From UBA2211 sp049302755 (lineage in GTDB: Bacteria; Patescibacteriota; Minisyncoccia; Minisyncoccales; Minisyncoccaceae): a DNA stretch of 64,000 bases. The notes under the pieces were generated by a model. It worked only from the letters and a program-made list of their open reading frames with translations, made no database searches and was not told where the DNA came from. The translations under genes were made by a program, and so were the position numbers. Every line of letters begins with the position of its first letter. The stretch's first letter is position 1. This document shows positions 24,236 through 32,096 of the stretch, piece by piece. The DNA lies in NCBI GenBank assembly GCA_049302755.1, contig JBAQMK010000002.1, positions 310,001-374,000 of the forward strand, given 5' to 3'.

Positions 24236-26035
24236 ATGGAGATTAGAAATATAGCCATTATCGCTCACGTCGACCACGGTAAAACAACACTAACAGATGC
24301 TTTAATGAAGCAGACTGGGGTGGCCGAAGAGGGCTTCACAATGGATACAAATGAATTGGAAAAAGAGAGAGGAATTACCATTTATTCAAAGAATGCCTCT
24401 GTCTTCTATAAAGATACCAAAATTAACATCGTGGATACTCCCGGACACGCTGATTTCGGCTCGGAAGTGGAACGTGTTTTGCGATCAATCGATTCAGTTT
24501 TATTAGTGGTTGATGCTCAGGAAGGACCGATGCCTCAAACTAAATTTGTTTTAAAGAAATCATTGGAATTAGGATTGAAGCCGATTGTTGTCATTAACAA
24601 GATTGATAAGCCAGCGGCCAGACCGGAAGAAGTAAGAGAAATGGTTTTGGAGTTATTCATGGATTTGGGAGCTAACGATGAACAGCTTGATTTCGAATAC
24701 ATTTACGCTATCGGTAGAGATGGAATAGCTAAAAAAGAATTAACAGACGAATCAAAAGATTTAACTCCTTTATTGGATTTAATTTTGGAAAAAGTTCCAG
24801 CAGCCTCTTCTGATGAATTAACTGCTAAACCATTAAGAGCTCAGCCTTTTAATTTAGCTTACGATAATTTCTTGGGCAGATTGGCTGTTTGCCGAGTTTA
24901 CGAAGGAAAGATTAAGAAAGGAGACGAAGTATATGTTAAAGGTATTAAAGAAGAAACAAGAAAAGGAAAGATTATTAAAATATATACTTTCTACGGATTA
25001 GATAGAAGAGATTCTGAAGAAGCTATTGCTGGAGATGTTATTATGATTGCCGGTATCGCCGATATCTTTATCGGAGAAACTATTTGCAGTAATCCGGACC
25101 AGGAAGCATTACCGGTCATCAGTATTGATGAGCCGACTATTTCCTTGAACTTTTTGGTTAACAATTCTCCTTTTGCTGGAAGAGATGGAAAGTATGTTAC
25201 TAATAGACAAATAAGAGAAAGATTGGAAAAAGAATTGGAAGTTAACGTTGGTTTAAAAATAGATTTCTCGGCCATTGATTCCTATAAAGTATACGGCAGA
25301 GGAGAATTGCATATTGCTATTCTTTTGGAAAAGATGAGAAGAGAAGGATTTGAATTGCAGGTTTCTCAACCGCAAGTAATTATCAAAGAAGAAAACGGAA
25401 AGAAGCTTGAACCTTTTGAAGAAGTTATTATTGATGTTCCCGATGAAATGTCCGGTATTGTTATCGAAAAGCTTTCTAAAAGAAAGGGAATTATGACTGA
25501 AATGAGGCCGGAACAGGGACACACTAGGATTGTTTTTGAGATGCCTACCAGGGGCCTATTGGGATATAAGCCAGATTTCGTTATGGATACCCGCGGAGAG
25601 GGCATTTTAGCCAGCCGAGTGCTTGGTTTTAGGCCATATGCCGGTGAAATTGAGACCAGAACTACCGGTTCAATGTCTTCAATGGTTACTGGTAAGTCTT
25701 CAGGATTTTCTCTATGGGGTTTACAAGAAAGAGGAGTTTTGTATATCGGCCATGCTGAAGAAGTCTACGAAGGAATGATTATCGGAAATGTTTCCAAAGG
25801 AAATGATTTGGCGGTTAACCCGACTAAAGGAAAAGAGCTTTCCAATATGAGAGCTTCTGGTTCTGACGAAGCGATTAAATTAACTCCTCCAGTTAGAGTA
25901 ACTTTAGAGGGAGGATTGAGTATTATGAAGGATGATGAATACTTGGAAATCACTCCCAATAATATTCGTTTGAGAAAACAGTATTTATCCGAGATTGAAA
26001 GAATCAGACAGAAGAGAAAAGAAAATAAGATTTAA
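24236..26035 (+). CDS. typA: Translational GTPase TypA/BipA
   Basis: The 599-residue protein has the elongation-factor G domain: AHVDHGKTTLTDALM at about residues 10-24, ERGITIYSKNASV, DTPGHADF, and NKIDKPAARP. It then shows domain II, the EF-G-like domains III and V, and the BipA-specific C-terminal domain with TRGLLGYKPDF and SGSDEAIKLTPPV. BipA binds ribosomes and assists 50S assembly at low temperature or under stress. The gene has its own promoter and leader hairpin and is closed by a strong bidirectional terminator. Confidence 0.96.
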   Translation: MEIRNIAIIAHVDHGKTTLTDALMKQTGVAEEGFTMDTNELEKERGITIYSKNASVFYKDTKINIVDTPGHADFGSEVERVLRSIDSVLLVVDAQEGPMPQTKFVLKKSLELGLKPIVVINKIDKPAARPEEVREMVLELFMDLGANDEQLDFEYIYAIGRDGIAKKELTDESKDLTPLLDLILEKVPAASSDELTAKPLRAQPFNLAYDNFLGRLAVCRVYEGKIKKGDEVYVKGIKEETRKGKIIKIYTFYGLDRRDSEEAIAGDVIMIAGIADIFIGETICSNPDQEALPVISIDEPTISLNFLVNNSPFAGRDGKYVTNRQIRERLEKELEVNVGLKIDFSAIDSYKVYGRGELHIAILLEKMRREGFELQVSQPQVIIKEENGKKLEPFEEVIIDVPDEMSGIVIEKLSKRKGIMTEMRPEQGHTRIVFEMPTRGLLGYKPDFVMDTRGEGILASRVLGFRPYAGEIETRTTGSMSSMVTGKSSGFSLWGLQERGVLYIGHAEEVYEGMIIGNVSKGNDLAVNPTKGKELSNMRASGSDEAIKLTPPVRVTLEGGLSIMKDDEYLEITPNNIRLRKQYLSEIERIRQKRKENKI

Positions 26036-26036
26036 T

Positions 26037-26065
26037 AAAAAAGAGACCATTGGGTCTCTTTTTGA
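26037..26065. terminator. Bidirectional terminator after typA
   Basis: AAGAGACC (26041-26048) pairs perfectly with GGTCTCTT (26053-26060) around ATTG, flanked by A and T runs. It ends both typA and the convergent minus-strand gene whose stop is at 26066. Confidence 0.85.
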
Positions 26066-26494
26066 TTAATCGATAACAATAAAGTTTACTTCGTTTCCAT
26101 GAGGGTCAAGCATTTGTGCCCATATTTTTTCAACCATTACATCGGGTAATGTTTCTTTAATTACCGCTTCGGATTTTTTCATGTCTTCAATCTGTTTTTC
26201 CTTTTCTTCTTCGGGAGAATTAAATTTATAACAGTTGTTGTATACTCCGCAATCACTGTGGTGAATGAGGACAACTTTTCTTGATTCGTGCAGATCGTGG
26301 GATAGTTTTATTTGTCGCAGAAGATAATTTCTAAAAATTTCATTATCATCGGCAATTCCTTTACCTGATCCGGCGACGGAAACGATATCGCATTTACCAA
26401 TACCGTATTTATCGGCGATGAACTTCATCGTTTCTCCGATTAATCTAAAATCAATACAATGAAAAATAATGGTTGGGCAAGTGTGTTTGCTCAT
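26066..26494 (-). CDS. Small beta-carbonic-anhydrase-like protein
   Basis: The 142-residue protein retains the zinc-site pattern of beta-carbonic anhydrases: C-x-D-x-R in HCIDFRL at about residues 12-18 and H-x2-C in HHSDCGVY at about 78-85, with a gly-rich VAGSGKG between them. It is shorter than true beta-carbonic anhydrases (about 180-220 residues), so hydration of CO2 is plausible but not assured; related short proteins of unknown function exist. A Shine-Dalgarno GAGGAG lies about six bases before the start on the minus strand. It is a single-gene unit. Confidence 0.65.
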   Translation of the reverse strand: MSKHTCPTIIFHCIDFRLIGETMKFIADKYGIGKCDIVSVAGSGKGIADDNEIFRNYLLRQIKLSHDLHESRKVVLIHHSDCGVYNNCYKFNSPEEEKEKQIEDMKKSEAVIKETLPDVMVEKIWAQMLDPHGNEVNFIVID

Positions 26495-26545
26495 GTTTTT
26501 TCTCCTCGATTAATTTGTTTATAATAACTATATATCTTATTGCCG

Positions 26546-27202
26546 TTATTTTGGCAAGAAGGCTAAATATTTGTAAATAGTGTAGAAGTGAGAAGCGGTT
26601 CCCAAAAGAACAAGAATATGAAAGATTTCATGAAAACCGAATCCTTTTGAAATGTTCGGTTTTTTCATGGCATAGATTACCGCTCCGACAGTATAGAAGA
26701 TTCCGCCGATTAAAAGCCAGAGGATCGTATCAAGATTAGTTGCTTTGAATAAAGGGTAAATAACAATTATTACCAGCCAGCTCATTAATAGATAAAGAGA
26801 GGTGGCAAACCAGCGAGGAACTTTAGTCCAGAATGATTTAAAGAAGACGGTCGAGATTCCGAAGAGAGCAATTATCCAGATGGCAATCAAGATGATTATT
26901 CCCAAAGTTCCTTTCAGGGCGATTAAGCAGAAAGGAGTGTATGTTCCGGCAATTAGAATATATATCATCGCGTGGTCTATTTTTCTGTAGATATCAACTT
27001 CCTCGGGAGAATGACCGAAAAGATGATAAAGGGCGCTCGAGGTGTATAAGAAAAGCATACTTCCTCCGAAAATAAAAAAAGAGACTATCTTTGTTAAATC
27101 ATTTTGCTGGTAAGCTGAATAGAGAAGGAAAATGGTTCCGATTAAGGAAAGGATTGCTCCGATTAGGTGGCTTATTCCGCTGATAGGGTCTTTGATTTTC
27201 AT
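26546..27202 (-). CDS. Hemolysin III family (PAQR) membrane protein
   Basis: The 218-residue protein has seven hydrophobic segments and hemolysin III/PAQR signatures: DPISGISHLIGA near the N-terminus, SALYHLFGHSPEEVDIYRKIDHAMIYILIAGTYTPFC in the middle (histidine and aspartate metal ligands), and HEIFHILVLLGTASHFYTIY at the C-terminus. Family members are zinc-binding integral membrane hydrolases or receptors; bacterial roles are poorly known. The ATG at 27202 was chosen over 27262 because the family begins just before the DPISG motif. Confidence 0.88.
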   Translation of the reverse strand: MKIKDPISGISHLIGAILSLIGTIFLLYSAYQQNDLTKIVSFFIFGGSMLFLYTSSALYHLFGHSPEEVDIYRKIDHAMIYILIAGTYTPFCLIALKGTLGIIILIAIWIIALFGISTVFFKSFWTKVPRWFATSLYLLMSWLVIIVIYPLFKATNLDTILWLLIGGIFYTVGAVIYAMKKPNISKGFGFHEIFHILVLLGTASHFYTIYKYLAFLPK

Positions 27203-27247
27203 GTTGTTAATTTTATATTTTTGTGATATATCAATGGTAGCATTTTT

Positions 27248-27281
27248 TATAATATTTTTCACTAGAGTACTAAAAAGGAGG
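27248..27281 (+). promoter_or_regulatory. -10 box and strong Shine-Dalgarno of a hypothetical gene
   Basis: TATAAT at 27248-27253 predicts a start near 27260. AAGGAGG at 27275-27281 ends five bases before the ATG at 27287, the strongest Shine-Dalgarno in the window. Confidence 0.7.
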
Positions 27282-27286
27282 TTAGA

Positions 27287-27823
27287 ATGATTGCAAAATT
27301 GTTATCACGATTAGGATGGAAAAGAGAGAAGAACTTAGCTGATCACATCGAAGAGCAGCTTAGATGCTTTGATTATTCTCCTCAATTGGAAATCGTCAAA
27401 GTAGATCTTAATTACAAAAGACGAATTTATCTTTCTGACGGAAGACATAGTCATCCCAAGAATCCGACGAAGTACGTTCTTAATAGTCGTGCAGAATCTT
27501 CGGAGTGGTACAGCGATGAAGTAATGGCAATTATGATTGCCATGAGGTGGGTTCGTCGGAGAGCTCAAAGTGGAGACGATAAGCCACAACCGTTTCCTTA
27601 CATCATCGATCCAGGTATTTTCAAATGGATGGATTCATTGCTTTTCAATTCATGGGATGAGTATGAAGCAGATGCTGAAGTTGTCGCAAGGATAGCAGCA
27701 GCAATGAAGTCATCGGGACGATTTTCGACTAAAGAGATAGCTGAGATTGCGAGAATGCCTGCAGAGGAAATTCTGAAAAAAGTTGGATTGGAAATATTCC
27801 AATCGCCATTTTTTAACAAATAA
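27287..27823 (+). CDS. Hypothetical protein, Shine-Dalgarno-type accessory gene
   Basis: The 178-residue protein is not recognised. It has a basic N-terminus (KLLSRLGWKREK), a central segment rich in Arg, Ser and His, an acidic middle and a C-terminal helical end with STKEIAEIARMPAEEILKKVG, which resembles a small helix-turn-helix. It has no signal peptide or membrane helix. Codon use looks less A/T-biased than in neighbours (more GAC, GTC, CGA). It is a single-gene unit with a strong Shine-Dalgarno and a perfect terminator over its stop codon. It may have been acquired, but that is inference. Confidence 0.6.
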   Translation: MIAKLLSRLGWKREKNLADHIEEQLRCFDYSPQLEIVKVDLNYKRRIYLSDGRHSHPKNPTKYVLNSRAESSEWYSDEVMAIMIAMRWVRRRAQSGDDKPQPFPYIIDPGIFKWMDSLLFNSWDEYEADAEVVARIAAAMKSSGRFSTKEIAEIARMPAEEILKKVGLEIFQSPFFNK

Positions 27824-27843
27824 GGATTAAACCTTATTTTTTT
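27818..27843 (+). terminator. Terminator overlapping the stop codon
   Basis: AAATAAGG (27818-27825) pairs perfectly with CCTTATTT (27832-27839), loop ATTAAA, then more T residues. The TAA stop at 27821-27823 lies in the left arm. Confidence 0.8.
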
Positions 27844-27848
27844 GTAAA

Positions 27849-27877
27849 TTGACAAAATTAATAATAAGGACTAAATA
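27849..27877 (+). promoter_or_regulatory. Promoter of the next hypothetical gene
   Basis: TTGACA at 27849-27854 and TAAATA at 27872-27877 are 17 bases apart; the predicted start is near 27884. AAGAGG at 27898-27903 is a Shine-Dalgarno eight bases before the ATG at 27912. Confidence 0.65.
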
Positions 27878-27911
27878 AGCATTAATAGCATTTTTACAAG
27901 AGGTTGCTGTT

Positions 27912-28400
27912 ATGAACGTAGCCGAACAGTTAGGAGATGTTATTGGAAGCATAGATATAAATCCGAAACTTCCGATTTATGTCGAAGAGCTTCTCGTACC
28001 GGAGATGAGCATCTATCTTTATGTTGAAGATAGAAAACCCAAGGCCTATTGCATTAATCATTTGCTGGAAAAAAATGAAGCCGATGATTCGACCAAGCTG
28101 AACGCTATCCGTCAATCTTCCTTCGGAGCGAGACTGAGAGCACAAGTTCAGTTTCCCGATATGGAACTTTTTCCCAGCGTTGAAGTTAAAAACATCGGCA
28201 ATCTTAGAAGCAGTGTCTTCGATTTACTTGAAAAAGGAATTCAAAGCGATGAACTTATCGATTGCAGTATTTTTTCAAGATTGTCTTGCTCTTTGTACAA
28301 AAAAGCCGGAAAGTATGCTTTTCCGACGATAAGGAGACTTGTTCCTAAGGATGCAAAATACATCGCTCAAACATCAACAAATTTGAAAATAGAAATATAA
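27912..28400 (+). CDS. Hypothetical protein, Shine-Dalgarno-type accessory gene
   Basis: The 162-residue protein has no domain that I recognise, no signal peptide and no membrane helix. The N-terminal half is acidic and strand-rich (IDINPKLPIYVEELLVPEMSIYLYVEDRKPKAYC), the C-terminal half mixed with the basic end YAFPTIRRLVPKDAKYI. Like its upstream neighbour it has a TTGACA promoter, a Shine-Dalgarno and a terminator overlapping the stop codon, so each is an independent unit. The two proteins do not resemble each other in sequence. Confidence 0.6.
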   Translation: MNVAEQLGDVIGSIDINPKLPIYVEELLVPEMSIYLYVEDRKPKAYCINHLLEKNEADDSTKLNAIRQSSFGARLRAQVQFPDMELFPSVEVKNIGNLRSSVFDLLEKGIQSDELIDCSIFSRLSCSLYKKAGKYAFPTIRRLVPKDAKYIAQTSTNLKIEI

Positions 28401-28421
28401 GGATTATTCCTTATTTTTTTA
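28397..28421. terminator. Bidirectional terminator between convergent genes
   Basis: ATAAGGA (28397-28403) pairs with TCCTTAT (28408-28414), loop TTAT, then seven T residues. It contains the stop of the left gene and the last codons of the minus-strand hydrolase. Confidence 0.8.
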
Positions 28422-29544
28422 TTCCGTATTTTTCTTTCAATGTTTGGATTCGGTTGTAAGAATCGTTGATTTGCTGAGGAGTTATTTCTCCGTCTTTAAC
28501 GGCTTTTAAAATAATATCGACGGCATCGTAGGGATCTTTTTCGTTGTATGTTTTTCCGTTGTTAGAAATAATCAGCATGTCGCAGCCAGCATTAATGGCT
28601 TTGATGATTGCTTCGTCGTATCCGTAATTATCAACAATCGCTCCCATTTGCATATCATCGGAAACGATAACTCCGGTGAACTTCAACTGCTCTCTTAAAA
28701 TATTTTTAATAAACAGAGGAGACAAAGTGGCGGGGTAATTTGGATCAATATTGGTATTAATGATATGAGCGGTCATGACCATATCGGAATATCCGTTTTC
28801 AATCAGTTTCTGATAGGGAATCAGTTCGTCTTGTTGGTAAGTATTAGTTACATCAACTATTCCCAAATGAGAGTCAGAAGTGGAACTGCCGTGGCCGGGG
28901 AAATGTTTAATGGCGGTAATGATATTGTTTTGATGAAGCCCATCGATAAAGCTCGAAGCGTGTTCGTAAACTTTAATCGGGTCATTACTGAATGATCTTT
29001 CTAAATATCCGATTACCGGATTTTCCGGATTAACATTAACATCAACATCGGGTGCAAAGTCCATATTGAATCCGAGAGCATTTAATTGTTGACCCAAGAT
29101 ATTAGCTTGGTTTTTTATTTCTTCAACAGTTCCTTTTCCCATTTGTTCGGCCGAGGGGATATTAGTGAATCCGTATTTTGCTTTTAATCGGTTAATATAT
29201 CCTCCTTCGGCATCAACAGAAATAAAAAGCGGAGTGGGTGAATATTTGTTTAAGTCGGTAATCAGTTTTTTTGTTTGATCATAATCAACGATGTTTCTCG
29301 GAAACTCTCCCGAAGGATTGTCTCGGTCAAAAAGAATTACTCCTCCGATATTTAAGACGTTAATCGCTTTGGAGATATATGAGGTTCGGTCAATTTCCGT
29401 TCCGCGGAATCCGATAATCAGCATCTGTCCAATCTTCTGTTTCAATTCGTAATCATCTTCTTGGTCTTGGTAATAAAAACTACCGAGATAAGCAATTACC
29501 GAGACAATAATGATGATTAGCAAGGTTTTTAAAATGTTGTTCAT
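28411..29544 (-). CDS. Membrane-anchored NagZ-like glycoside hydrolase family 3 protein
   Basis: The 377-residue protein has an N-terminal signal anchor (about residues 6-24) and one GH3 barrel. Motifs in order: KIGQMLIIGFRGTE, GGVILFDRD, FISVDAEGGYINRL, the catalytic loop KHFPGHGSSTSDSHLG with the Asp-His dyad, and VIVSDDMQMGAI, whose aspartate is the nucleophile. Family members (NagZ) remove beta-N-acetylglucosamine from peptidoglycan fragments. Most NagZ enzymes are cytoplasmic; the anchor suggests surface action here. Only the N-terminal GH3 domain is present, as in NagZ. Confidence 0.9.
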   Translation of the reverse strand: MNNILKTLLIIIIVSVIAYLGSFYYQDQEDDYELKQKIGQMLIIGFRGTEIDRTSYISKAINVLNIGGVILFDRDNPSGEFPRNIVDYDQTKKLITDLNKYSPTPLFISVDAEGGYINRLKAKYGFTNIPSAEQMGKGTVEEIKNQANILGQQLNALGFNMDFAPDVDVNVNPENPVIGYLERSFSNDPIKVYEHASSFIDGLHQNNIITAIKHFPGHGSSTSDSHLGIVDVTNTYQQDELIPYQKLIENGYSDMVMTAHIINTNIDPNYPATLSPLFIKNILREQLKFTGVIVSDDMQMGAIVDNYGYDEAIIKAINAGCDMLIISNNGKTYNEKDPYDAVDIILKAVKDGEITPQQINDSYNRIQTLKEKYGIKK

Positions 29545-29567
29545 ATATTTATACTGTATTTATATCA
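29545..29567 (-). promoter_or_regulatory. Extended -10 promoter of the GH3 gene
   Basis: On the minus strand TGA plus TATAAA (hexamer 29564-29559) predicts a start near 29552, leaving about eight leader bases before the ATG at 29544. Confidence 0.5.
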
Positions 29568-29589
29568 CGAACCGCGGTTTATAAAAACA

Positions 29590-29618
29590 TTGACATTTGG
29601 ATGTGTTTACTGTATCCT
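29590..29618 (+). promoter_or_regulatory. Promoter of the RRM-protein gene
   Basis: TTGACA at 29590-29595 and TATCCT at 29613-29618 are 17 bases apart. The predicted leader of about 75 bases (29625-29699) contains the self-complementary segment CTCT...GAGAG around 29646-29668, unusually long for this window. Confidence 0.6.
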
Positions 29619-29699
29619 TGTCTTATACACACATGGTGTCGTGCTCTTCTCTACAGAGTAGTGAGAGTAGGTCGTTTATTAATCAATTTTCAAAATCAA

Positions 29700-29972
29700 A
29701 TGGAAAAGAAGTTATACGTAGGAAATCTTCCTTACTCAACAACTGATGCTTCTCTAAAAGATATGTTCGCAGCTGCTGGCAACGTTGCCGCCGCTTCAAT
29801 CATCATCGACAAGTTTAGCAAAAGATCAAAAGGATTCGGTTTTGTTGAAATGGCCACTGAAGAAGAGGCTGCTAAAGCAAAAGAAATGTTCAACGGATCT
29901 GAGGTAGAAGGAAGAAAGATGATCGTTGACGAAGCAAGACCAATGAAGGAAAACAACTTCAAAGGTGAATAA
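29700..29972 (+). CDS. RRM-domain RNA-binding protein
   Basis: The 90-residue protein is a single RNA recognition motif. RNP2 is KLYVGNLPY at about residues 4-12 and RNP1 is KGFGFVEM at about 44-51, with the beta-alpha-beta-beta-alpha-beta order kept. Bacterial single-RRM proteins (as in cyanobacteria) are often cold-induced RNA chaperones. The ATG at 29700 was chosen because everything upstream in frame is the promoter and leader. The body of the gene is richer in C and G than its neighbours, a sign of strong expression or selection. A strong terminator follows. Confidence 0.92.
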   Translation: MEKKLYVGNLPYSTTDASLKDMFAAAGNVAAASIIIDKFSKRSKGFGFVEMATEEEAAKAKEMFNGSEVEGRKMIVDEARPMKENNFKGE

Positions 29973-29988
29973 TCGTTAATAATTCAAG

Positions 29989-30013
29989 GACCCCCACTCG
30001 GGGGTCTTTTCTT
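29989..30013 (+). terminator. Strong intrinsic terminator after the RRM gene
   Basis: GACCCCC (29989-29995) pairs with GGGGGTC (30000-30006), loop ACTC, followed by TTTTCTT. Confidence 0.88.
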
Positions 30014-30026
30014 ATTTTCTTTTCAA

Positions 30027-30043
30027 TGTTAAAATATTTGTAT
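30027..30043 (+). promoter_or_regulatory. Extended -10 promoter, near-leaderless desulfoferrodoxin transcript
   Basis: TGT plus TAAAAT (hexamer 30030-30035) predicts a start at about 30042, two bases before the ATG at 30044. Because this box lies downstream of the ATG at 30026, it also argues for the shorter protein. Confidence 0.55.
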
Positions 30044-30409
30044 ATGACAAAACAAAAACAAATATATAAATGCAATATTTGCGGAAATATTGTTGAAGTG
30101 GTTCATACTGGAGCGGGTGAACTTGTTTGTTGCGGCCAGCCGATGGAATTGCAAATAGAAAAAGATAACGATGAAGGAAAAGAAAAGCATGTTCCGGTGA
30201 TTGAGAAAACCGAAACAGGAATTATTGTTAAGGTGGGAGAGGTTCCTCATCCGATGGAAGAGAAGCACTATATCGAATGGATAGAAGTAAATAATTGTAA
30301 GGTATTTTTGAAACCGGGAGACAACCCTTCAGCCGAATTTAATATTTCGGGAGATGTTTCGGCGAGAATATACTGTAATATACACGGGCTATGGAAATCA
30401 AAAGCGTAA
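30044..30409 (+). CDS. dfx: Desulfoferrodoxin (superoxide reductase)
   Basis: The 121-residue protein has both iron centres. The N-terminal desulforedoxin domain binds iron with C-x2-C and a CC pair (KCNICG...LVCCGQP, about residues 9-30). The C-terminal superoxide reductase centre shows the histidines of KHVPVIE, PHPMEEKHYIEW and the closing C-N-x-H-G. The enzyme reduces superoxide to peroxide using electrons from rubredoxin or a similar donor, a defence typical of anaerobes, which fits the [FeFe] hydrogenase in this window. It overlaps the next gene by 19 bases. Confidence 0.94.
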   Translation: MTKQKQIYKCNICGNIVEVVHTGAGELVCCGQPMELQIEKDNDEGKEKHVPVIEKTETGIIVKVGEVPHPMEEKHYIEWIEVNNCKVFLKPGDNPSAEFNISGDVSARIYCNIHGLWKSKA

Positions 30410-30726
30410 TTAATTTTGAAGAGTTTGAAAAAATTGATTTGAGAGCGGGAAAAATACTTGAAGCGAAAAGAGTTGAAGGTTCGGACAAGCTTTTAAAACT
30501 GCAAATTGATTTGGGAGAAGAGAAAAGACAAATCTTGGCAGGAATCGGCAAGACATACACTCCCGAGGAATTGATTAATAAGACAGTCATTGTTATAATC
30601 AATCTTGAACCCAGAATGTTAATGGGTCTCGAGAGTCAGGGAATGGTTCTCGCAGTTAAAGACAATAATAATTTATCGGTTTTAGTTCCGGAAAAAGAAA
30701 TAGTCCCCGGTTCTAAAATCAGCTAA
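30391..30726 (+). CDS. Stand-alone tRNA-binding OB-fold protein (MetRS C-terminal/Trbp111-like)
   Basis: The 111-residue protein is a single EMAP/MetRS C-terminal-type tRNA-binding domain: FEKIDLRAGKILEAKRVEGSDKLLKLQIDLGEEKRQILAGIGKTYTPEEL and then NLEPRMLMGLESQGMVLAV as separate strands. Stand-alone versions such as Trbp111 dimerise and bind tRNA, or act as the beta part of methionyl-tRNA synthetase. No metG gene is nearby. The coding frame overlaps desulfoferrodoxin, so the two are translationally linked despite unrelated roles. Confidence 0.9.
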   Translation: MEIKSVINFEEFEKIDLRAGKILEAKRVEGSDKLLKLQIDLGEEKRQILAGIGKTYTPEELINKTVIVIINLEPRMLMGLESQGMVLAVKDNNNLSVLVPEKEIVPGSKIS

Positions 30727-30763
30727 AGGTCGTAGAATAACAAATTAATTTATTTTTAAAAAA

Positions 30764-31567
30764 ATGGAAGCACAATATTTCGAAAAAGAAACACGAGCAG
30801 AAAACCCCACGATTAAAGTTTTAATGATAGTGGGAATAATTTTCTTACTCGTTCTAACAATTTATGCTGTTTTTGGAATTCAAAACGTTTCAAAATCAAC
30901 ACAGTATATCGGCTCTTCTAGTGGAGAAAACACAATCAATGTTTCTGAGACAGGAACCGTTTATACTGTTCCCGATGTTGCCTTGGTTACCTTTACAACA
31001 ATCACCGAAGCAACAACCATCGATGCCGCTTTAACTAATAATCAAGAAAAAACAAACAGGATTATAGATTTCTTAAAGAGGCAGCAGGTAGCGGAGACAG
31101 ACATGAAAACGGTTGATTTCAATATTTATCCTCAATACGAATGGCAGACTAAGGGAGTTGACTTAACTGTTTACCCTTTAGGTAAAAGAGTCATCGTCGG
31201 CTATGAGGCAGTTGAATCAGTCGAGGTGACAATGAGAGATAGTCAGCAAATCGGAAGGAACATTCAGGGTTCTTTAGAGGCTGGAGCCAGCCAAGTTTCA
31301 GGTTTGACTTTTATCATCAGCGATGAACAAGAATTGATGAAACAAGCCAGAGAAAAGGCTATTGCCGGAGCCCAAGCTAAAGCAACAGAAATTGCTAAGA
31401 ATCTAAAAGTGGGATTGGGTGAAGCGGTAAGCTTTACCGAATCTTATTATTCTCCGATTTTTAATTCAAAAGGAACAGCTACTTCCGGTTCAGGAAGTAA
31501 TCTTCAAATCGTTGTCGGAGAAAACAAGATAGAAGTAACAGTTAACATTTCTTACGAAATTAGATAA
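30764..31567 (+). CDS. SIMPL-domain (DUF541) exported protein, second copy
   Basis: The 267-residue protein has a membrane anchor at about residues 21-43 and a SIMPL domain from INVSETGTVYTVPDVALVTFTT onward, with the central QYEWQ and VEVTMRDSQQIG regions and the helix KQAREKAIAGAQAKATEIAKNL. It matches the plan of the protein at 1885-2616 but diverges in sequence, so the two are old paralogues. It is followed after three bases by an anchored FKBP, which suggests both act on the outer face of the membrane. Confidence 0.87.
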   Translation: MEAQYFEKETRAENPTIKVLMIVGIIFLLVLTIYAVFGIQNVSKSTQYIGSSSGENTINVSETGTVYTVPDVALVTFTTITEATTIDAALTNNQEKTNRIIDFLKRQQVAETDMKTVDFNIYPQYEWQTKGVDLTVYPLGKRVIVGYEAVESVEVTMRDSQQIGRNIQGSLEAGASQVSGLTFIISDEQELMKQAREKAIAGAQAKATEIAKNLKVGLGEAVSFTESYYSPIFNSKGTATSGSGSNLQIVVGENKIEVTVNISYEIR

Positions 31568-31570
31568 AAT

Positions 31571-32038
31571 ATGGAAGTTAGAAAACAGACCGCTTTAATA
31601 ATAGTAATATTACTGATTATTGCTTTCGCCATTTTTCTTTTAGTGAAGCCGAGAGAATCAATGGCTCCAAATAATGAAGAAAATACAGAGCAAAATTACA
31701 GTCAAATACAAAACATGGATGAAGTTAAAATAGAAGTACTACAAGAGGGAACCGGAGAAGTTTCAAAAACAGGAGACACTCTTACTGTTAATTATACTGG
31801 AACCTTAACCGACGGAACTCAATTTGATTCAAGTATCGGAAGAGCACCATTTTCTTTTACTTTGGGTCAGAACAGAGTTATTCAAGGTTGGGAAATAGGA
31901 ATGCTTAATATGAAAGTTGGAGAAAAAAGAAGGTTGACTATTCCTTCATCTCTGGGCTACGGTTCGTCCGGTGCCGGCGGAGTGATTCCTCCTAATGCCA
32001 CTTTGATATTCGAAGTTGAATTATTGAAAATAAATTAA
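31571..32038 (+). CDS. Membrane-anchored FKBP-type peptidyl-prolyl isomerase
   Basis: The 155-residue protein has one N-terminal membrane helix (about residues 7-25), an acidic linker and an FKBP domain: DTLTVNYTGTLTDGTQFDSS, FSFTLGQNRVIQGWEIGMLNMKVGEKR and the end GYGSSGAGGVIPPNATLIFEVELL. It catalyses cis-trans isomerisation of proline peptide bonds and probably helps fold exported proteins outside the membrane. It follows the SIMPL gene closely and is closed by a strong terminator. Confidence 0.93.
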   Translation: MEVRKQTALIIVILLIIAFAIFLLVKPRESMAPNNEENTEQNYSQIQNMDEVKIEVLQEGTGEVSKTGDTLTVNYTGTLTDGTQFDSSIGRAPFSFTLGQNRVIQGWEIGMLNMKVGEKRRLTIPSSLGYGSSGAGGVIPPNATLIFEVELLKIN

Positions 32039-32040
32039 TT

Positions 32041-32067
32041 AAAAGGTCCCGCTCTCGGGACTTTTTT
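32041..32067 (+). terminator. Intrinsic terminator after the FKBP gene
   Basis: GTCCCG (32046-32051) pairs with CGGGAC (32056-32061), loop CTCT, with A residues before and TTTTTT after. Confidence 0.85.
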
Positions 32068-32081
32068 GTTTCCCTGAATTG

Positions 32082-32096
32082 TGTTAATATTTTCGT
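32082..32096 (+). promoter_or_regulatory. Extended -10 promoter giving a leaderless transcript
   Basis: TGT plus TAATAT (hexamer 32085-32090) is six bases before the ATG at 32097, placing the predicted start on its A. Confidence 0.65.

Noticed and set aside
29601..29699. N-terminal extension of the RRM protein
   Set aside because: These 33 codons cover a TTGACA-17-TATCCT promoter and leader, and the RRM fold begins directly after the ATG at 29700.
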